Counted from the stretch's first letter, positions 1 to 8,324 are shown. The stretch: DNA of 64,000 nucleotides from Methanocella paludicola SANAE (GCF_000011005.1 NC_013665.1:310001-374000), one strand, 5' to 3'. Notes: generated by a model from the letters alone, not told the origin. Numbers and translations are program-made.

Positions 1-497
1 TACTCGATGGGCACCCACAGGGACGGGTCCATGATGATGTCCATCAGCTGCTTCTCCGTCATGGGTATGTTCTGCCGCCGGGCGCCGGCCAGCGTATTCT
101 GGAAGACGCTGGGCTTGATGCCTTCCACGGGCTCCCATCCCGGGTACTTTTCGGCCATATAGGCGTTCAAATTAGCTAAAAACCCGCGGTCCGACTCGTC
201 CCGGGCGTCCAGCACCCTCTTGAGGGCGCTCCTCACATTCCCGTCCGTCCGGACTCCCAGCCCTACGATATGAATGCAGTTACATCCCTGCTCGTTCTTC
301 GTGGTCATCTCCACGCCGGGGATGAGCCTGATGCCGGCGCTTTTTGCCAGCTTTAGGGCGGCAGGGTAGGCGTCCACACAGTCGTGGTCAGTGATGCTCA
401 GCAGGCTAATCCCGGCCGATGCGGCATCGCGGATGACCTGCGCCTCGGGGTGCAGGCCGTCGCTGTGGCTTGTGTGGACGTGCGTGTCGATGAACAT
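1..497 (-). CDS. PHP-domain metal-dependent phosphoesterase (partial, 3' end outside window)
   Basis: The minus-strand frame is open from an ATG at 497 to the window edge, giving 165 residues with the C-terminus missing. The N-terminus reads MFIDTHVHTSHSDG, the first PHP motif (HxH plus D). It is followed by SITDHD and by a conserved glutamate in GVEM, metal ligands of the polymerase-and-histidinol-phosphatase fold. Relatives hydrolyse phosphate esters such as nucleoside 3',5'-bisphosphates or oligoribonucleotides; the substrate cannot be told here. A TATA-like stretch near 525-532 lies about 30 bases before the start and suggests a short leader. The gene is divergent from the surface-protein gene at 669. 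Confidence 0.82.
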   Translation of the reverse strand, partial: MFIDTHVHTSHSDGLHPEAQVIRDAASAGISLLSITDHDCVDAYPAALKLAKSAGIRLIPGVEMTTKNEQGCNCIHIVGLGVRTDGNVRSALKRVLDARDESDRGFLANLNAYMAEKYPGWEPVEGIKPSVFQNTLAGARRQNIPMTEKQLMDIIMDPSLWVPIE

Positions 498-588
498 GGG
501 GACCTTCCGATGTTTATGGCCGGAACGATATAGACTTTATGTTTATCTTTAGTGGTATAATGACTGGAGTTCAAGCCTTTAAGAAAGC

Positions 589-598
589 TATATATATG
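589..598 (+). promoter_or_regulatory. TATA-box-like promoter for the 669 surface-protein gene
   Basis: The sequence CTATATATAT lies in an AT-rich stretch about 70 bases before the ATG at 669. A purine-rich GGGTGG about 8 bases before the start can serve as ribosome binding site. The position would place transcription start near 622 by archaeal TATA spacing. Confidence 0.45.
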
Positions 599-668
599 CT
601 GCTTCCTTAATTATCGAATTACCGTACTGTTACGGTCAACAAAGGGAAAGGTCCAGGGTGGCATAATT

Positions 669-2159
669 ATGCTGAAAAAGGTATCGAGATCCTTATTGAT
701 CATCGTAATTATTTTGATGGCCTATGTGGGCTGCGTATGGTGCGCCACGGCGGCGAACGTGACATTGATTAATCCCGTCATTTCGTATAACCCCGTCCTG
801 AAAAGCTCGCTCGGCATGAACCTGACGCTAAACAATACATCGGCGAACGCGGGCTCCCCGATATCGCTGGTGGCGCTGGCAAAGTACCCGAACGGCACTA
901 ACATCGGCCCTGGATACACGATCACTCTCACCTGCGCTCCTGTCGGCGGGAACTTCGGGGTCAGCACGGGCACGACCGGCTACACGAAGACAATGATTCT
1001 CATCTCCAGCATCAACACGAACTTCATGGCCTCCGCGCCCGGCACGTATAAGATCACCGCGACCGTCCACGACCCTAACGGCGTCTACTGGGACGGCGTC
1101 GCCAACCAGACCGTGACGATACTGGCCACGCCGACCACGGTGCCTGTCACCCCCACGCCCGTAGTGCAGACGCCTACACCTATAGTGCAGTCCGCCACGC
1201 CCACGGCCGTGATCCAGAACACCCCCACGGCGACCGCCCAGGCTAACATGACCGCGGGCGGCTCGACCGACCTTGGCCCCATGCTGCCCTACATCGCGAT
1301 AGTCGTCGTCATACTGCTCATCATCATCTTAATAGTGGCTTTCCTCTGGTTCAAGAGGACCCTGCGGCTGGAGCTTAAGAAGCCCAGCGCGCCGGCGGAC
1401 GGCAAGTCCACCGTGCCAGTGCGCATATCCTTCGTGAACGGCCTCGGCATGGCGGCGCGCGCCCGGTCCGACACGGACATAACGCTGGAGTCCTCGGCCG
1501 GCACCATCCAGAACGTGGTGCTCCAGAACGGCAGGGACTTCGTGGACGCTACGTTGACCACGTCCAGAGAGTTCGGGCCGGTCACGGTCAGGGCGAGGGC
1601 GGCAGGAAAGGAGGCGAAGGCGGCCCTTAATTTCGTCTACGACAGCGCCGTTATCGACCTGGCCGTCGCCCCGGGCACGATACCGGCGGACGGCAAGTCA
1701 TCCGCAAATATCATCATCCGCATAAAGGACGGCTCGGGCAACTACATAGCGCCTCTCCAGGAGATCTCCGTCGACCTGAAGTCGACGCTGGGGAGCATCG
1801 CCAGCCCGGTCAAGATGCCGCCGAAGGTGCAGTCGGTGAACTCGTCCATCACGTCGGGCGACGTGAGCGGCGTCGCCGCCATAACGGCTACTGGCGGAGG
1901 CCTGAGAGGAGAGGCCATGCTTACGTTCGAGGGCACGGCGAAGAGGTTCTGCATGCACTGTGGCTTCACAATGACCATGGAGGCCTCGCAGTGCCCGAAG
2001 TGCGGGCTTACGCCGCCTTCCGGCGTGGACGCGAAGCAATGCCCCACCTGCGGCACCGTCATACCGGAATCCGCCGCGTTCTGCTACCACTGCGGCGCGA
2101 GGCAGCCTGAAGTGGCCAAACCCGTGCAGCCCCAGGACCCTGGCGCAAATAAAAATTAG
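669..2159 (+). CDS. Membrane-anchored surface protein with Ig-like domains and C-terminal zinc ribbons
   Basis: 496 residues. Order: signal peptide (about 1-27); extracytoplasmic Ig-like region (about 45-150); Thr/Pro-rich stalk (about 153-195); strong TM segment (about 206-228, ending WFKR); two Ig-like units each containing the motif PADGKS (about 235-420); and two CxxC...CxxC zinc ribbons (about 428-478). A cleaved N-terminal signal would put the stalk outside and the PADGKS units plus zinc ribbons in the cytoplasm. The C-terminal half is clearly paralogous to those of the minus-strand proteins at 15429 and 19370. It sits directly upstream of the tail-like operon. Function unknown; adhesin, sensor or docking protein are all possible. 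Confidence 0.75.
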   Translation: MLKKVSRSLLIIVIILMAYVGCVWCATAANVTLINPVISYNPVLKSSLGMNLTLNNTSANAGSPISLVALAKYPNGTNIGPGYTITLTCAPVGGNFGVSTGTTGYTKTMILISSINTNFMASAPGTYKITATVHDPNGVYWDGVANQTVTILATPTTVPVTPTPVVQTPTPIVQSATPTAVIQNTPTATAQANMTAGGSTDLGPMLPYIAIVVVILLIIILIVAFLWFKRTLRLELKKPSAPADGKSTVPVRISFVNGLGMAARARSDTDITLESSAGTIQNVVLQNGRDFVDATLTTSREFGPVTVRARAAGKEAKAALNFVYDSAVIDLAVAPGTIPADGKSSANIIIRIKDGSGNYIAPLQEISVDLKSTLGSIASPVKMPPKVQSVNSSITSGDVSGVAAITATGGGLRGEAMLTFEGTAKRFCMHCGFTMTMEASQCPKCGLTPPSGVDAKQCPTCGTVIPESAAFCYHCGARQPEVAKPVQPQDPGANKN

Positions 2160-2173
2160 AATAATTACCAATG

Positions 2174-2220
2174 GCCGCGGAAGGCGCTGAATGGGAAGCC
2201 TTTCGTCGGCTATATTTTTT
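2174..2220 (+). terminator. Possible terminator after the 669 gene
   Basis: Nested short inverted repeats (GCCG 2174-2177 with CGGC 2207-2210; AAGGC 2181-2185 with GCCTT 2198-2202) are followed by TATATTTTTT ending at 2220. The stems are short, so support is moderate. Confidence 0.35.
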
Positions 2221-2302
2221 AGATGCCCCTCTGGGCCGGGCTGATGGCATAAAAAAGCGTCTTTCGGGCCGATTTAAGAACAACATTCCAATTTACAATA
2301 CG

Positions 2303-2311
2303 TTTAAATAT
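2303..2311 (+). promoter_or_regulatory. TATA-box-like promoter of the tail operon
   Basis: TTTAAATAT in an AT-rich stretch is the best promoter candidate upstream of the sheath gene. No other comparable element lies between it and 2469, and the following genes are closely packed, so it probably drives the whole operon. Confidence 0.45.
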
Positions 2312-2468
2312 TTGGGTTCCTTATCTATTCTAGTATGAACGCTCGCCGGACTTCGTATTGTCCGGGATACTGGTTTTTGCCGGGGGGCAATGCCGAGGAC
2401 GACGTCGAGCGAGATCGATCATTTGAGGCTGAAGTGGAAAAACGTTCAATATAGCTTGAGGAAAGGTT

Positions 2469-3818
2469 ATGACAAGAATATTGCCGGGAGTCGAAATTCA
2501 GGTAATCAAGGAGATCGTGCCCCAGCAGCTGAACCCTTCAGGCGTCGTGGCCCTCATAGGGACGACGGAGAAGGGCGAGGCGCTGGTGCCCACACCTGTG
2601 AGCAGCTACGCGGAGTTCGCGGACAAGTTCGGGTCGAGCGAGAGCTTCACCGTCACGAAGGACGCCAAGCAGGCCTTCCAGAACGGCGTGTTCCAGGTAG
2701 TCGTTGTGCCCATCAGCGGCCAGAACGGCACGAAGGGCACGCTCGTGTTGAAGGATAGAAAGGGGCGGGACACAGTGCTCCTGACCGCGAAGTCGTCGGG
2801 CGAGGAGGGCAACAAGATCATGGTGAAGGTCGAGGGCGACGCCGACTCGATACGGGTATCCGTGTCGGACGGGGCGAGCCTGGAGATCTACGAGGACGTG
2901 ACCATGAACTCGTCGAGCCAGAACTATCTCGTGGACATCATCAACCAGAGGTCCGCCATGGTAACGGCCGAGGACCAGCATTCGAGCGCCAAGTTCCCGC
3001 ACAACAACCCCGCGGCCGTCGAAGGCCAGCTTTCGGGCGGGGTCACGGGCGTCATTTCTAAGGCCGACTACGAGGCCGCCCTGGACAAGCTCGAGGGCGA
3101 GCCGGACGTGGACATCGTGGCCGCCTGCGAGGTCAGCGATCCGGAGATCCACGCGCTGATCGAGGCCCACTGCCTGAAGATGAGCATCGACGCCAAGAAC
3201 CGCATAGGCCTTGGCTCGGTCGCGAAGGGCGAGAGCATCAAGGACATCTGCAACCGCACGACGGTCATGGCGAGCGACAGGTTCGTCATCGTGGCGCCAT
3301 ACGGCTGCCTGGGAGCGGTGGCCGGCCTGATGAGCAGGCTGAACTATTACGAGTCGCCGACGTTCAAGCCGGTAAGCGGCCTGGCAAAGCTGGAGAAGAA
3401 GTACACGCCCTCGGAGCAGATGGAGATGCTCAAGGCGGGCGTGCTGCCCCTGGAAGCCCAGAAAGGCCGGGGCATCGTGGTCGTCAAGGGCATATCCACG
3501 AGCAAGGAGCAGATCAGCGTCACCCGCATCGCGGACCACGCGGTGAGGGGCGTAAAGAGCGTGTCCGACCTGTTCATCGGTACGCTCAACAGCCCGACGG
3601 GCAGGGCCGCGCTGAAGGGCAAGATCATCGAGTTCTTCATGAGGATGGAGTCCGAGGGCGCCATCGTCCCGAGTACGGACGGAAAGGAGCCGCCATTCCT
3701 GGTGGACGTCTACAGCTCCGAGCTGGACTTCGCCCAGGGCATCGTGCGCGTGAACATCGCGGTGAGGCCGGTCCGGGCGATGGACTATATCTACGCGACC
3801 ATCAAGGTCGAGGCGTGA
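2469..3818 (+). CDS. Contractile tail sheath protein
   Basis: 449 residues. The N-terminus (TRILPGVEIQVIKEI) and the early motif VVALIGTTEKG match the start of phage and contractile-injection-system sheath proteins. The C-terminal part has the usual sheath signature: a helix around FMRMESEGAIV, then a strand with FVDVYSSE-like sequence (FLVDVYSSELDFAQG) and IAVRPVRAMDYIYATI at the end. Length fits small myovirus or Mu-type sheaths. The sheath polymer surrounds the tube and contracts to drive it through a membrane. GAGGAAAGG just before the ATG supports this start. It is first in an operon of tail genes, 10 bases ahead of the tube gene. Confidence 0.9.
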   Translation: MTRILPGVEIQVIKEIVPQQLNPSGVVALIGTTEKGEALVPTPVSSYAEFADKFGSSESFTVTKDAKQAFQNGVFQVVVVPISGQNGTKGTLVLKDRKGRDTVLLTAKSSGEEGNKIMVKVEGDADSIRVSVSDGASLEIYEDVTMNSSSQNYLVDIINQRSAMVTAEDQHSSAKFPHNNPAAVEGQLSGGVTGVISKADYEAALDKLEGEPDVDIVAACEVSDPEIHALIEAHCLKMSIDAKNRIGLGSVAKGESIKDICNRTTVMASDRFVIVAPYGCLGAVAGLMSRLNYYESPTFKPVSGLAKLEKKYTPSEQMEMLKAGVLPLEAQKGRGIVVVKGISTSKEQISVTRIADHAVRGVKSVSDLFIGTLNSPTGRAALKGKIIEFFMRMESEGAIVPSTDGKEPPFLVDVYSSELDFAQGIVRVNIAVRPVRAMDYIYATIKVEA

Positions 3819-3828
3819 GGTGTTTTAA

Positions 3829-4242
3829 ATGGCTGTACAGTTATTTTCTGCACGGTGGAGCAACGTGACCATAACGCCGTCCATGGGCGGCAGCTCCGAG
3901 ACGGTGGGAGTCCAGTCGATCGAGTACTCCATAAACCTGAACAAGGAGGACCACTTTGAGGGCGGGAGCCACCTGAGGACCTACGTGTCCTACGGATACA
4001 AGCAGGTCAAGGGCAAGATCCAGGTCAAGTCCGTGAGCACGGTGCTCGACGCCCTGCTGGACAAGATGGAGGAGATGAACAACAGCTTCTCGCTGCACGT
4101 GGACCTCTCCAACGGCACGGACCACAAGGTCCTCGACTTCTTCGAGTGCTACCTCGAGAGCAAGGAGTTCGGGATCGACGTCAACGGCAACGGCATATCG
4201 ACGTACTCCTTCACCGCGAGGGACGTCAAGGAAGGCGCGTAG
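3829..4242 (+). CDS. Tail tube protein
   Basis: 137 residues. Size, beta-rich composition and its place directly after the sheath fit the inner tube protein of myovirus tails and injection systems (gp19/Hcp-like fold). The sequence includes a phrase typical of tube subunits, YSINLNKEDHFEGG, and ends in a strand-rich TYSFTARDVKEGA. Hexameric rings of this protein would stack to form the needle. The assignment rests on order and general features, since tube proteins share little sequence identity. No signal peptide or membrane segment. Confidence 0.75.
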   Translation: MAVQLFSARWSNVTITPSMGGSSETVGVQSIEYSINLNKEDHFEGGSHLRTYVSYGYKQVKGKIQVKSVSTVLDALLDKMEEMNNSFSLHVDLSNGTDHKVLDFFECYLESKEFGIDVNGNGISTYSFTARDVKEGA

Positions 4243-4259
4243 ACAGGAGCATCCCCTAA

Positions 4260-4616
4260 ATGAAAAAACTGACCAAGGAAGACATCCTGAAGGGCAAGGA
4301 TAAGCGCGAGACGTTCCGCGTCGACGCTTACGATTCCGACGTCGTCCTGCGGCCCCTGACCGACGGCGAGCTCAGCGAAGTGTTCGCCGTCATCGGCAAC
4401 GTCCCTCTCAAGAGCGACGGCACGCCGGACGGGGGCCAGGTCGACATCGTCAAGAACTTCAAAGCGCTGCGGCTTGTCACGTCCCTGGGCCTCGTCGAGC
4501 CGAAGCTCAGCGTGGACGAGGTCGGCGACATGAAGTTCGGCGTCCCGGAGCAGATCGGCACGCGCATCCTGGAGATCAGCGGCATATCCTCAGCTGTAAA
4601 AAAAGAGCTGAGATGA
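4260..4616 (+). CDS. Tail assembly chaperone, upstream (G-like) part
   Basis: 118 residues, mixed charged and helical, located between tube and tape measure where phages encode the tail assembly chaperones (lambda G/GT, XkdN-type). The last codons before the stop contain a run of seven A at 4598-4604, phased as A_AAA_AAA, a classical -1 slippery heptamer. The gene overlaps the next ORF by four bases (ATGA), and that ORF is in the -1 frame. A -1 slip would give a fusion of about 192 residues joined through K-R-A-E-M-K. Such chaperones coat the tape measure protein during assembly and are absent from the finished tail. Function inferred from position, size and frameshift architecture. Confidence 0.65.
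   Translation: MKKLTKEDILKGKDKRETFRVDAYDSDVVLRPLTDGELSEVFAVIGNVPLKSDGTPDGGQVDIVKNFKALRLVTSLGLVEPKLSVDEVGDMKFGVPEQIGTRILEISGISSAVKKELR
4598..4604 (+). promoter_or_regulatory. Candidate programmed -1 ribosomal frameshift site (A_AAA_AAA)
   Basis: Seven consecutive A fill the third base of one codon and the next two Lys codons of the upstream chaperone ORF. Slipping back one base enters the frame of the downstream ORF (reading R-A-E-M-K-R-F) ten bases before the zero-frame TGA at 4614. A small hairpin (about 4629-4643, five pairs with a G-U) lies further downstream than classical stimulators. The position within a tail chaperone gene pair is the expected one. Confidence 0.6.
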
Positions 4617-4837
4617 AGAGGTTCGTCAGGTCCCCCGAGGGCCAGGAGCTCGCCATGCTGTGCCTGGATTTCGGGTACAAGCTGGCCGACAGGCCCGGGG
4701 ACCTCACCCGCCCTCAGATCAACTTTCTTGCCCTGGCGCTCTCGGACCGGCTGGAGAGGATAAACCTCGCCAGGTCCGACCGGCCGGGAGTGAATAAGAT
4801 TGTCTTCGTGGACGATGACGAGGATGAAGAGGAATAA
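4613..4837 (+). CDS. Tail assembly chaperone, downstream (T-like) part
   Basis: 74 residues as an independent ORF from ATG 4613, or the C-terminal part of a frameshift product with the preceding ORF. It starts KRFVRSPEGQELAMLCLDFG, is helical in the middle, and ends with a strongly acidic tail (VDDDEDEEE). In long-tailed phages this part of the GT fusion contacts the tail tube protein while the G part contacts the tape measure. The ATGA overlap also allows translation by termination and re-initiation, so both a free and a fused form are possible. Confidence 0.6.
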   Translation: MKRFVRSPEGQELAMLCLDFGYKLADRPGDLTRPQINFLALALSDRLERINLARSDRPGVNKIVFVDDDEDEEE

Positions 4838-4911
4838 GGGGGAGGCTGCTTACGACAGCGATCAATGACCTGGTCGCGGCTGCGGCAGGCATCAGGGTAC
4901 CTATTGGTATT

Positions 4912-7083
4912 TTGTATGAGAGCCTTCCTCCTGCGGCCGCCCGGATCGGCTCCGTTTCTACGATAGGCTTAGAGCGGATGGCCGGCCCCGATAGCCCGGC
5001 TGAGCAGCCGCTGCCTGCCAATATTATTTTACTTATCGAAGAGCTTCGCCGCTCTGTTATAGAGCTTAACGCGAGGGCCGCCAGCGTCCCCGAGATCCAC
5101 AAGTACTATTTGCCTCCGGCCGCCCCGGCCCTGGCCGTGCCCGCGCCAGTGCAGGCGCCTGCCGTGGAGCCCGTGACGGTTTACGTTCGCGAGCAGGCCG
5201 ACCAGGCAGATAAAAATCAGGAGCCCGTTGAACTTTCAAGGATCGTCCCTGCAAAGCCTGCGCAGGCAGTTGATAACGACATCATCCGGTCAAACGTTGT
5301 CCTGGGAAGACTCAGGGAGGACTATGCGGGGCTTACTTATGACCTGGCAGAGGTAGAGCGCCTGATAAAGGAGGCTATGCGCTCGTCGGCCGCCGATATC
5401 CCGGCCATGGTGAGCGCTAAGGCAACCCCGATAATGCCCTCGCAGCAGGCGGGGGGAGAATACGTCGAGCGCCCCGCCCCTGAAGTCATCGTAAGGGAAA
5501 AAACGTCTATAGTGAAAGAGGTAGTCACGAAGGAGGGCGCCCGGGAAAGCAAGGCTGGTCTGGACGATGCTAAAGTGTCTAAGCCGGCGGTGCTTGCCAC
5601 GGCCCTGGCCCAGGGCATAAGTCTACCTGGCGTGATCCGGAAGTCGACCGTAGATATGATGATAATGCAGGCGGCGCTCGCCCCGGAGCCTGCCCGGTAT
5701 CTGGCAGTCCCCGTCGTGCCTGAAAGCCGAAGCGCCATCGCGCGGGACGCTGTGCCGGATATGGTATCCTCTAAGATCCCGGCCCCAGAAGCGCCGGTCG
5801 TGCAGGCCCTGGGCATCGCCCGGGCCTTCAACGCCCTTATAGGCTCATATCTCTCTTTCCGCGGCACGCCGGCCCGGCGAGGGGACATAAAAGACGGCGT
5901 AACGCAGCTTTTACTATCACTTCCGGAGCAGAAGGCCGTCGAAGGGCCAGCTTCGGGCCTGTTCGACGCCATGGCCGCGCTCCAGGCGGCCGGGCCGAAG
6001 GCGGCCGGGATGCTTCAGCCGGTCGAGATAGCGGCAAGAGCGCCAGCGACTGCGGCGGCGCCGTTAACTCAGGATAATGAGCCGATGCGTTCTACCGTCC
6101 TTGGCGACCTCGGCGAGATGCATAACACTATGGTGGCCCTGCAGGACGCGGTCGGCAGCCTTCGAAGGGCGAGCCCGCCGGTCGCTGAAGTTCCCGAAGC
6201 TGCCGAGATCCCTGCGGCCGAATGGCCCGAATACGAAGGCGAATTATCGGTCATTCGGGCCTCAATAGCCAGGCTCCAGGCGGCCATGGACTACCTCAGT
6301 GTCAATGTTCCTACGCTTGCGGACCTCGTCGTGATCCAGAGATCTGTCGTGGACATTCCACAAGTTGCGGCGCCGCAGGCAGCAGCGCCGGTGGCCGTTA
6401 CTATCGAAGGAGTACCGCCGAAGGCCGCCGCGCCCGTAAGCCTCCCGGACCTGTCCTGGGTGACCCGGGAGTTCTGGCAGATGCAGGGCATGATCGCCCG
6501 GCTCCAGGTGCCCATGTACGCGGAGGGCGGGCTGGTAGAGGAGCCTACCCTGGCGTTCGTCGGAGAGTCCGAGCCCGAGTGGATCGTGCCCATGAGCGCC
6601 TGGGACGCGTCCCAGTCGAAGCTGAACGATTTCTACCACATGCTCTGGTCGCAGATCCAGGACCTGGGCACCTCGATGCAGGATACCGTGGACGGCGTGA
6701 ACGAGGCACTCGAGGGCATAACGCCTGGCGGCGAGGGAAAACCCGAGGACACCGACTTAAGACAGCAGCTACAGGATACGATGAAGGAGCTGGTGGATAG
6801 GTACCTGGGCATGATCGGTCTCAGCGTGGACACTTTGAAGGACGCCGAGAAGACCGCCGGGATGGGGCTGGTCCTGGGAACGGCTACCGTCGCGTTACCT
6901 TATGCGAAAAAGGTCATGGTGGGAGACGATGAGGAGGATAAGGAAGAATCCTCCGGCGGCGGAAAGGAAGACGATAAAGAAGAGGACGATGAGGAAGACT
7001 TCTGGGAGATGATCGACGGCCTGGACGAGGCGGCGTCGATCAGCGATAAGCGTGACGGGAAGTTCGACCCGGATGAAAAATAA
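4912..7083 (+). CDS. Tail tape measure protein
   Basis: 723 residues from a TTG at 4912, Ala/Pro-rich with long helical stretches. Two segments beginning near residues 125 and 395 look like repeats (IRSNVVLGRLRED and MRSTVLGDLGEMHN). Near residues 538-565 is a tape-measure signature, YAEGGLVEEPTLAFVGE followed by WIVPMS. The last 80 residues hold a hydrophobic helix (about 660-675) and a very acidic tail. The tape measure sets tail length; at 0.15 nm per residue it would span about 110 nm. The start is uncertain. The frame is open back to 4828 without ATG, GTG or TTG, the extension looks coding (LLTTAINDLVAAAAGI), and a GGGGGAGG lies at 4838-4845, so a CTG or other rare start near 4846-4852 is possible. 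Confidence 0.78.
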   Translation: MYESLPPAAARIGSVSTIGLERMAGPDSPAEQPLPANIILLIEELRRSVIELNARAASVPEIHKYYLPPAAPALAVPAPVQAPAVEPVTVYVREQADQADKNQEPVELSRIVPAKPAQAVDNDIIRSNVVLGRLREDYAGLTYDLAEVERLIKEAMRSSAADIPAMVSAKATPIMPSQQAGGEYVERPAPEVIVREKTSIVKEVVTKEGARESKAGLDDAKVSKPAVLATALAQGISLPGVIRKSTVDMMIMQAALAPEPARYLAVPVVPESRSAIARDAVPDMVSSKIPAPEAPVVQALGIARAFNALIGSYLSFRGTPARRGDIKDGVTQLLLSLPEQKAVEGPASGLFDAMAALQAAGPKAAGMLQPVEIAARAPATAAAPLTQDNEPMRSTVLGDLGEMHNTMVALQDAVGSLRRASPPVAEVPEAAEIPAAEWPEYEGELSVIRASIARLQAAMDYLSVNVPTLADLVVIQRSVVDIPQVAAPQAAAPVAVTIEGVPPKAAAPVSLPDLSWVTREFWQMQGMIARLQVPMYAEGGLVEEPTLAFVGESEPEWIVPMSAWDASQSKLNDFYHMLWSQIQDLGTSMQDTVDGVNEALEGITPGGEGKPEDTDLRQQLQDTMKELVDRYLGMIGLSVDTLKDAEKTAGMGLVLGTATVALPYAKKVMVGDDEEDKEESSGGGKEDDKEEDDEEDFWEMIDGLDEAASISDKRDGKFDPDEK

Positions 7084-7089
7084 GCGGGC

Positions 7090-8280
7090 GTGGTAAGGAT
7101 GGACGTAGAGATAAGTGAGACTAAGACGGCGGGAAAAAAGCTCGTGCTTACATCTTCAGGCCTTGGGCTATACGTAAAGAGCCTGCTCGGCGTCGGCGCG
7201 TACTATAGCGTGAACAACGTGACGATCTCCGAGAGCAGGAACTTCGTCGAGCACACCATGCCCGGCAGGAAGGGCAGCGTGTTCCAGGACATGGGACGCC
7301 CTGCGATCAAGGTCACCATCGAGGGTAACATCGCCGAGGACGGCATCTACTATGGCCTGTCGGGCAAAGGTAAAAACACGATCATGCTGGAGGAGCTGCA
7401 CAAGCTCTGCGACGCGGGCAATCCGGTAGACTTCCTGTGCGATATGCCCGCGCTGTTCGGGGTTTCCCGCGTCATCATCCAGGAGCTCGAGGCCACCGAG
7501 GTAAAGGGAAGAAAACACAATTACAATTATAAGCTTACGCTGAAGGAGTGGAGCGAGCCTGCCATGGGCTCGGACGCTCTCCGGAACAAGTACGTGGAGA
7601 GCATGAAGAAGGACGCCAAGATACAGCTACTGAAAAAGGGCGTCGTCGCCGGCGCCGCGGCCGGTGTCGTCGTGACCTATATGGCCGTCACGACCGTAAA
7701 AACGAATAGGCTCGTTATTAAGCTCGATATCGATAAGCGCGTGGTCACGGCCGAGGAGGCCGTGGATATCAAGGCATCGGTAAACGACTCTAAGGGCGAC
7801 CCCGTCGCCGACGCGGACGTTACGATCAAGCAGGATACCAAGGAACTGTTCTCGGGGAAGACCAATGCGGAAGGCATTGTTTCCGCCACGTTCCAGAGCC
7901 CCGATGCCGGCAATTATACGGTCACCGCGACAGCCGTGAAAAGCGACTATGGAGATGGCGAGGCTAGCGCTACCGTCACCGTGGATACCAGGATAAAGGC
8001 CAGGCTTTCGACCGATAAGGCCACGATCAAGACCACGGGTAAGGCTAACATCAAAGTGACCGCGGCGGACTGTAACGGCAAGGCCATCGAGGGCGCGACC
8101 ATCGAACTGGCATGCACGGGCGCCACGCTCGAGCCGGCCAGCGGCAGCGCGGACTCGCAGGGAGCCTTCACGGCCAGCTTCAGCTCCACGACCGCCGGGA
8201 GCTACGAGGTCAAGGCCACAGTGAAGAAGTCGCCGTACGCCGATGGTAACGCGAACGTCACGATCAAGGTGATCACATAA
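7090..8280 (+). CDS. Baseplate protein with membrane segment and two Ig-like domains
   Basis: 396 residues (GTG 7090; ATG 7099 is an alternative). The first 160 residues resemble the N-terminal domain of Mu gpN-type baseplate/DNA-circularisation proteins, with the motif HTMPGRKGSVFQDMG followed by KVTIEGNI. Usual relatives continue with LysM or other hub parts. Here, a Lys-rich stretch leads into a hydrophobic segment at about 184-203 (GVVAGAAAGVVVTYMAVTTV), then two Big_1-like Ig domains (about 208-300 and 302-396) of the type seen in the surface proteins nearby. By the positive-inside rule the baseplate domain would be cytoplasmic and the Ig domains outside. The hydrophobic segment is Ala/Gly-rich and could instead be a buried helix. 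Confidence 0.7.
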   Translation: MVRMDVEISETKTAGKKLVLTSSGLGLYVKSLLGVGAYYSVNNVTISESRNFVEHTMPGRKGSVFQDMGRPAIKVTIEGNIAEDGIYYGLSGKGKNTIMLEELHKLCDAGNPVDFLCDMPALFGVSRVIIQELEATEVKGRKHNYNYKLTLKEWSEPAMGSDALRNKYVESMKKDAKIQLLKKGVVAGAAAGVVVTYMAVTTVKTNRLVIKLDIDKRVVTAEEAVDIKASVNDSKGDPVADADVTIKQDTKELFSGKTNAEGIVSATFQSPDAGNYTVTATAVKSDYGDGEASATVTVDTRIKARLSTDKATIKTTGKANIKVTAADCNGKAIEGATIELACTGATLEPASGSADSQGAFTASFSSTTAGSYEVKATVKKSPYADGNANVTIKVIT

Positions 8281-8324
8281 GGGGAGAATGGGATATGGAC
8301 AGGGCCGGGAGGAAGTGATATCGT

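Larger units (their letters stand above)
2160..2468. other. Intergenic leader region before the tail-like operon
   Basis: 309 bases without a convincing gene. It holds the possible terminator at 2174-2220, a TATA-like TTTAAATAT at 2303-2311, and two small hairpins downstream of it: CCGGAC 2346-2351 with GTCCGG 2360-2365, and TTGCC 2377-2381 with GGCAA 2386-2390. The predicted 5' leader of the tail operon is therefore about 130 bases long and structured, which is unusual for archaea with short leaders. An ORF beginning at 2390 runs into the sheath gene in another frame and looks like a shadow. Confidence 0.5.

Noticed and set aside
2390-2758. Plus-strand ORF overlapping the start of the sheath gene
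   Set aside because: After 2469 it reads the sheath gene in the wrong frame and becomes Arg/Gly-rich; no ribosome binding site.
2538-3539. Minus-strand 333-residue ORF inside the sheath gene
   Set aside because: Arg/His/Leu-rich antisense shadow of GC-rich coding sequence with no recognisable motif.
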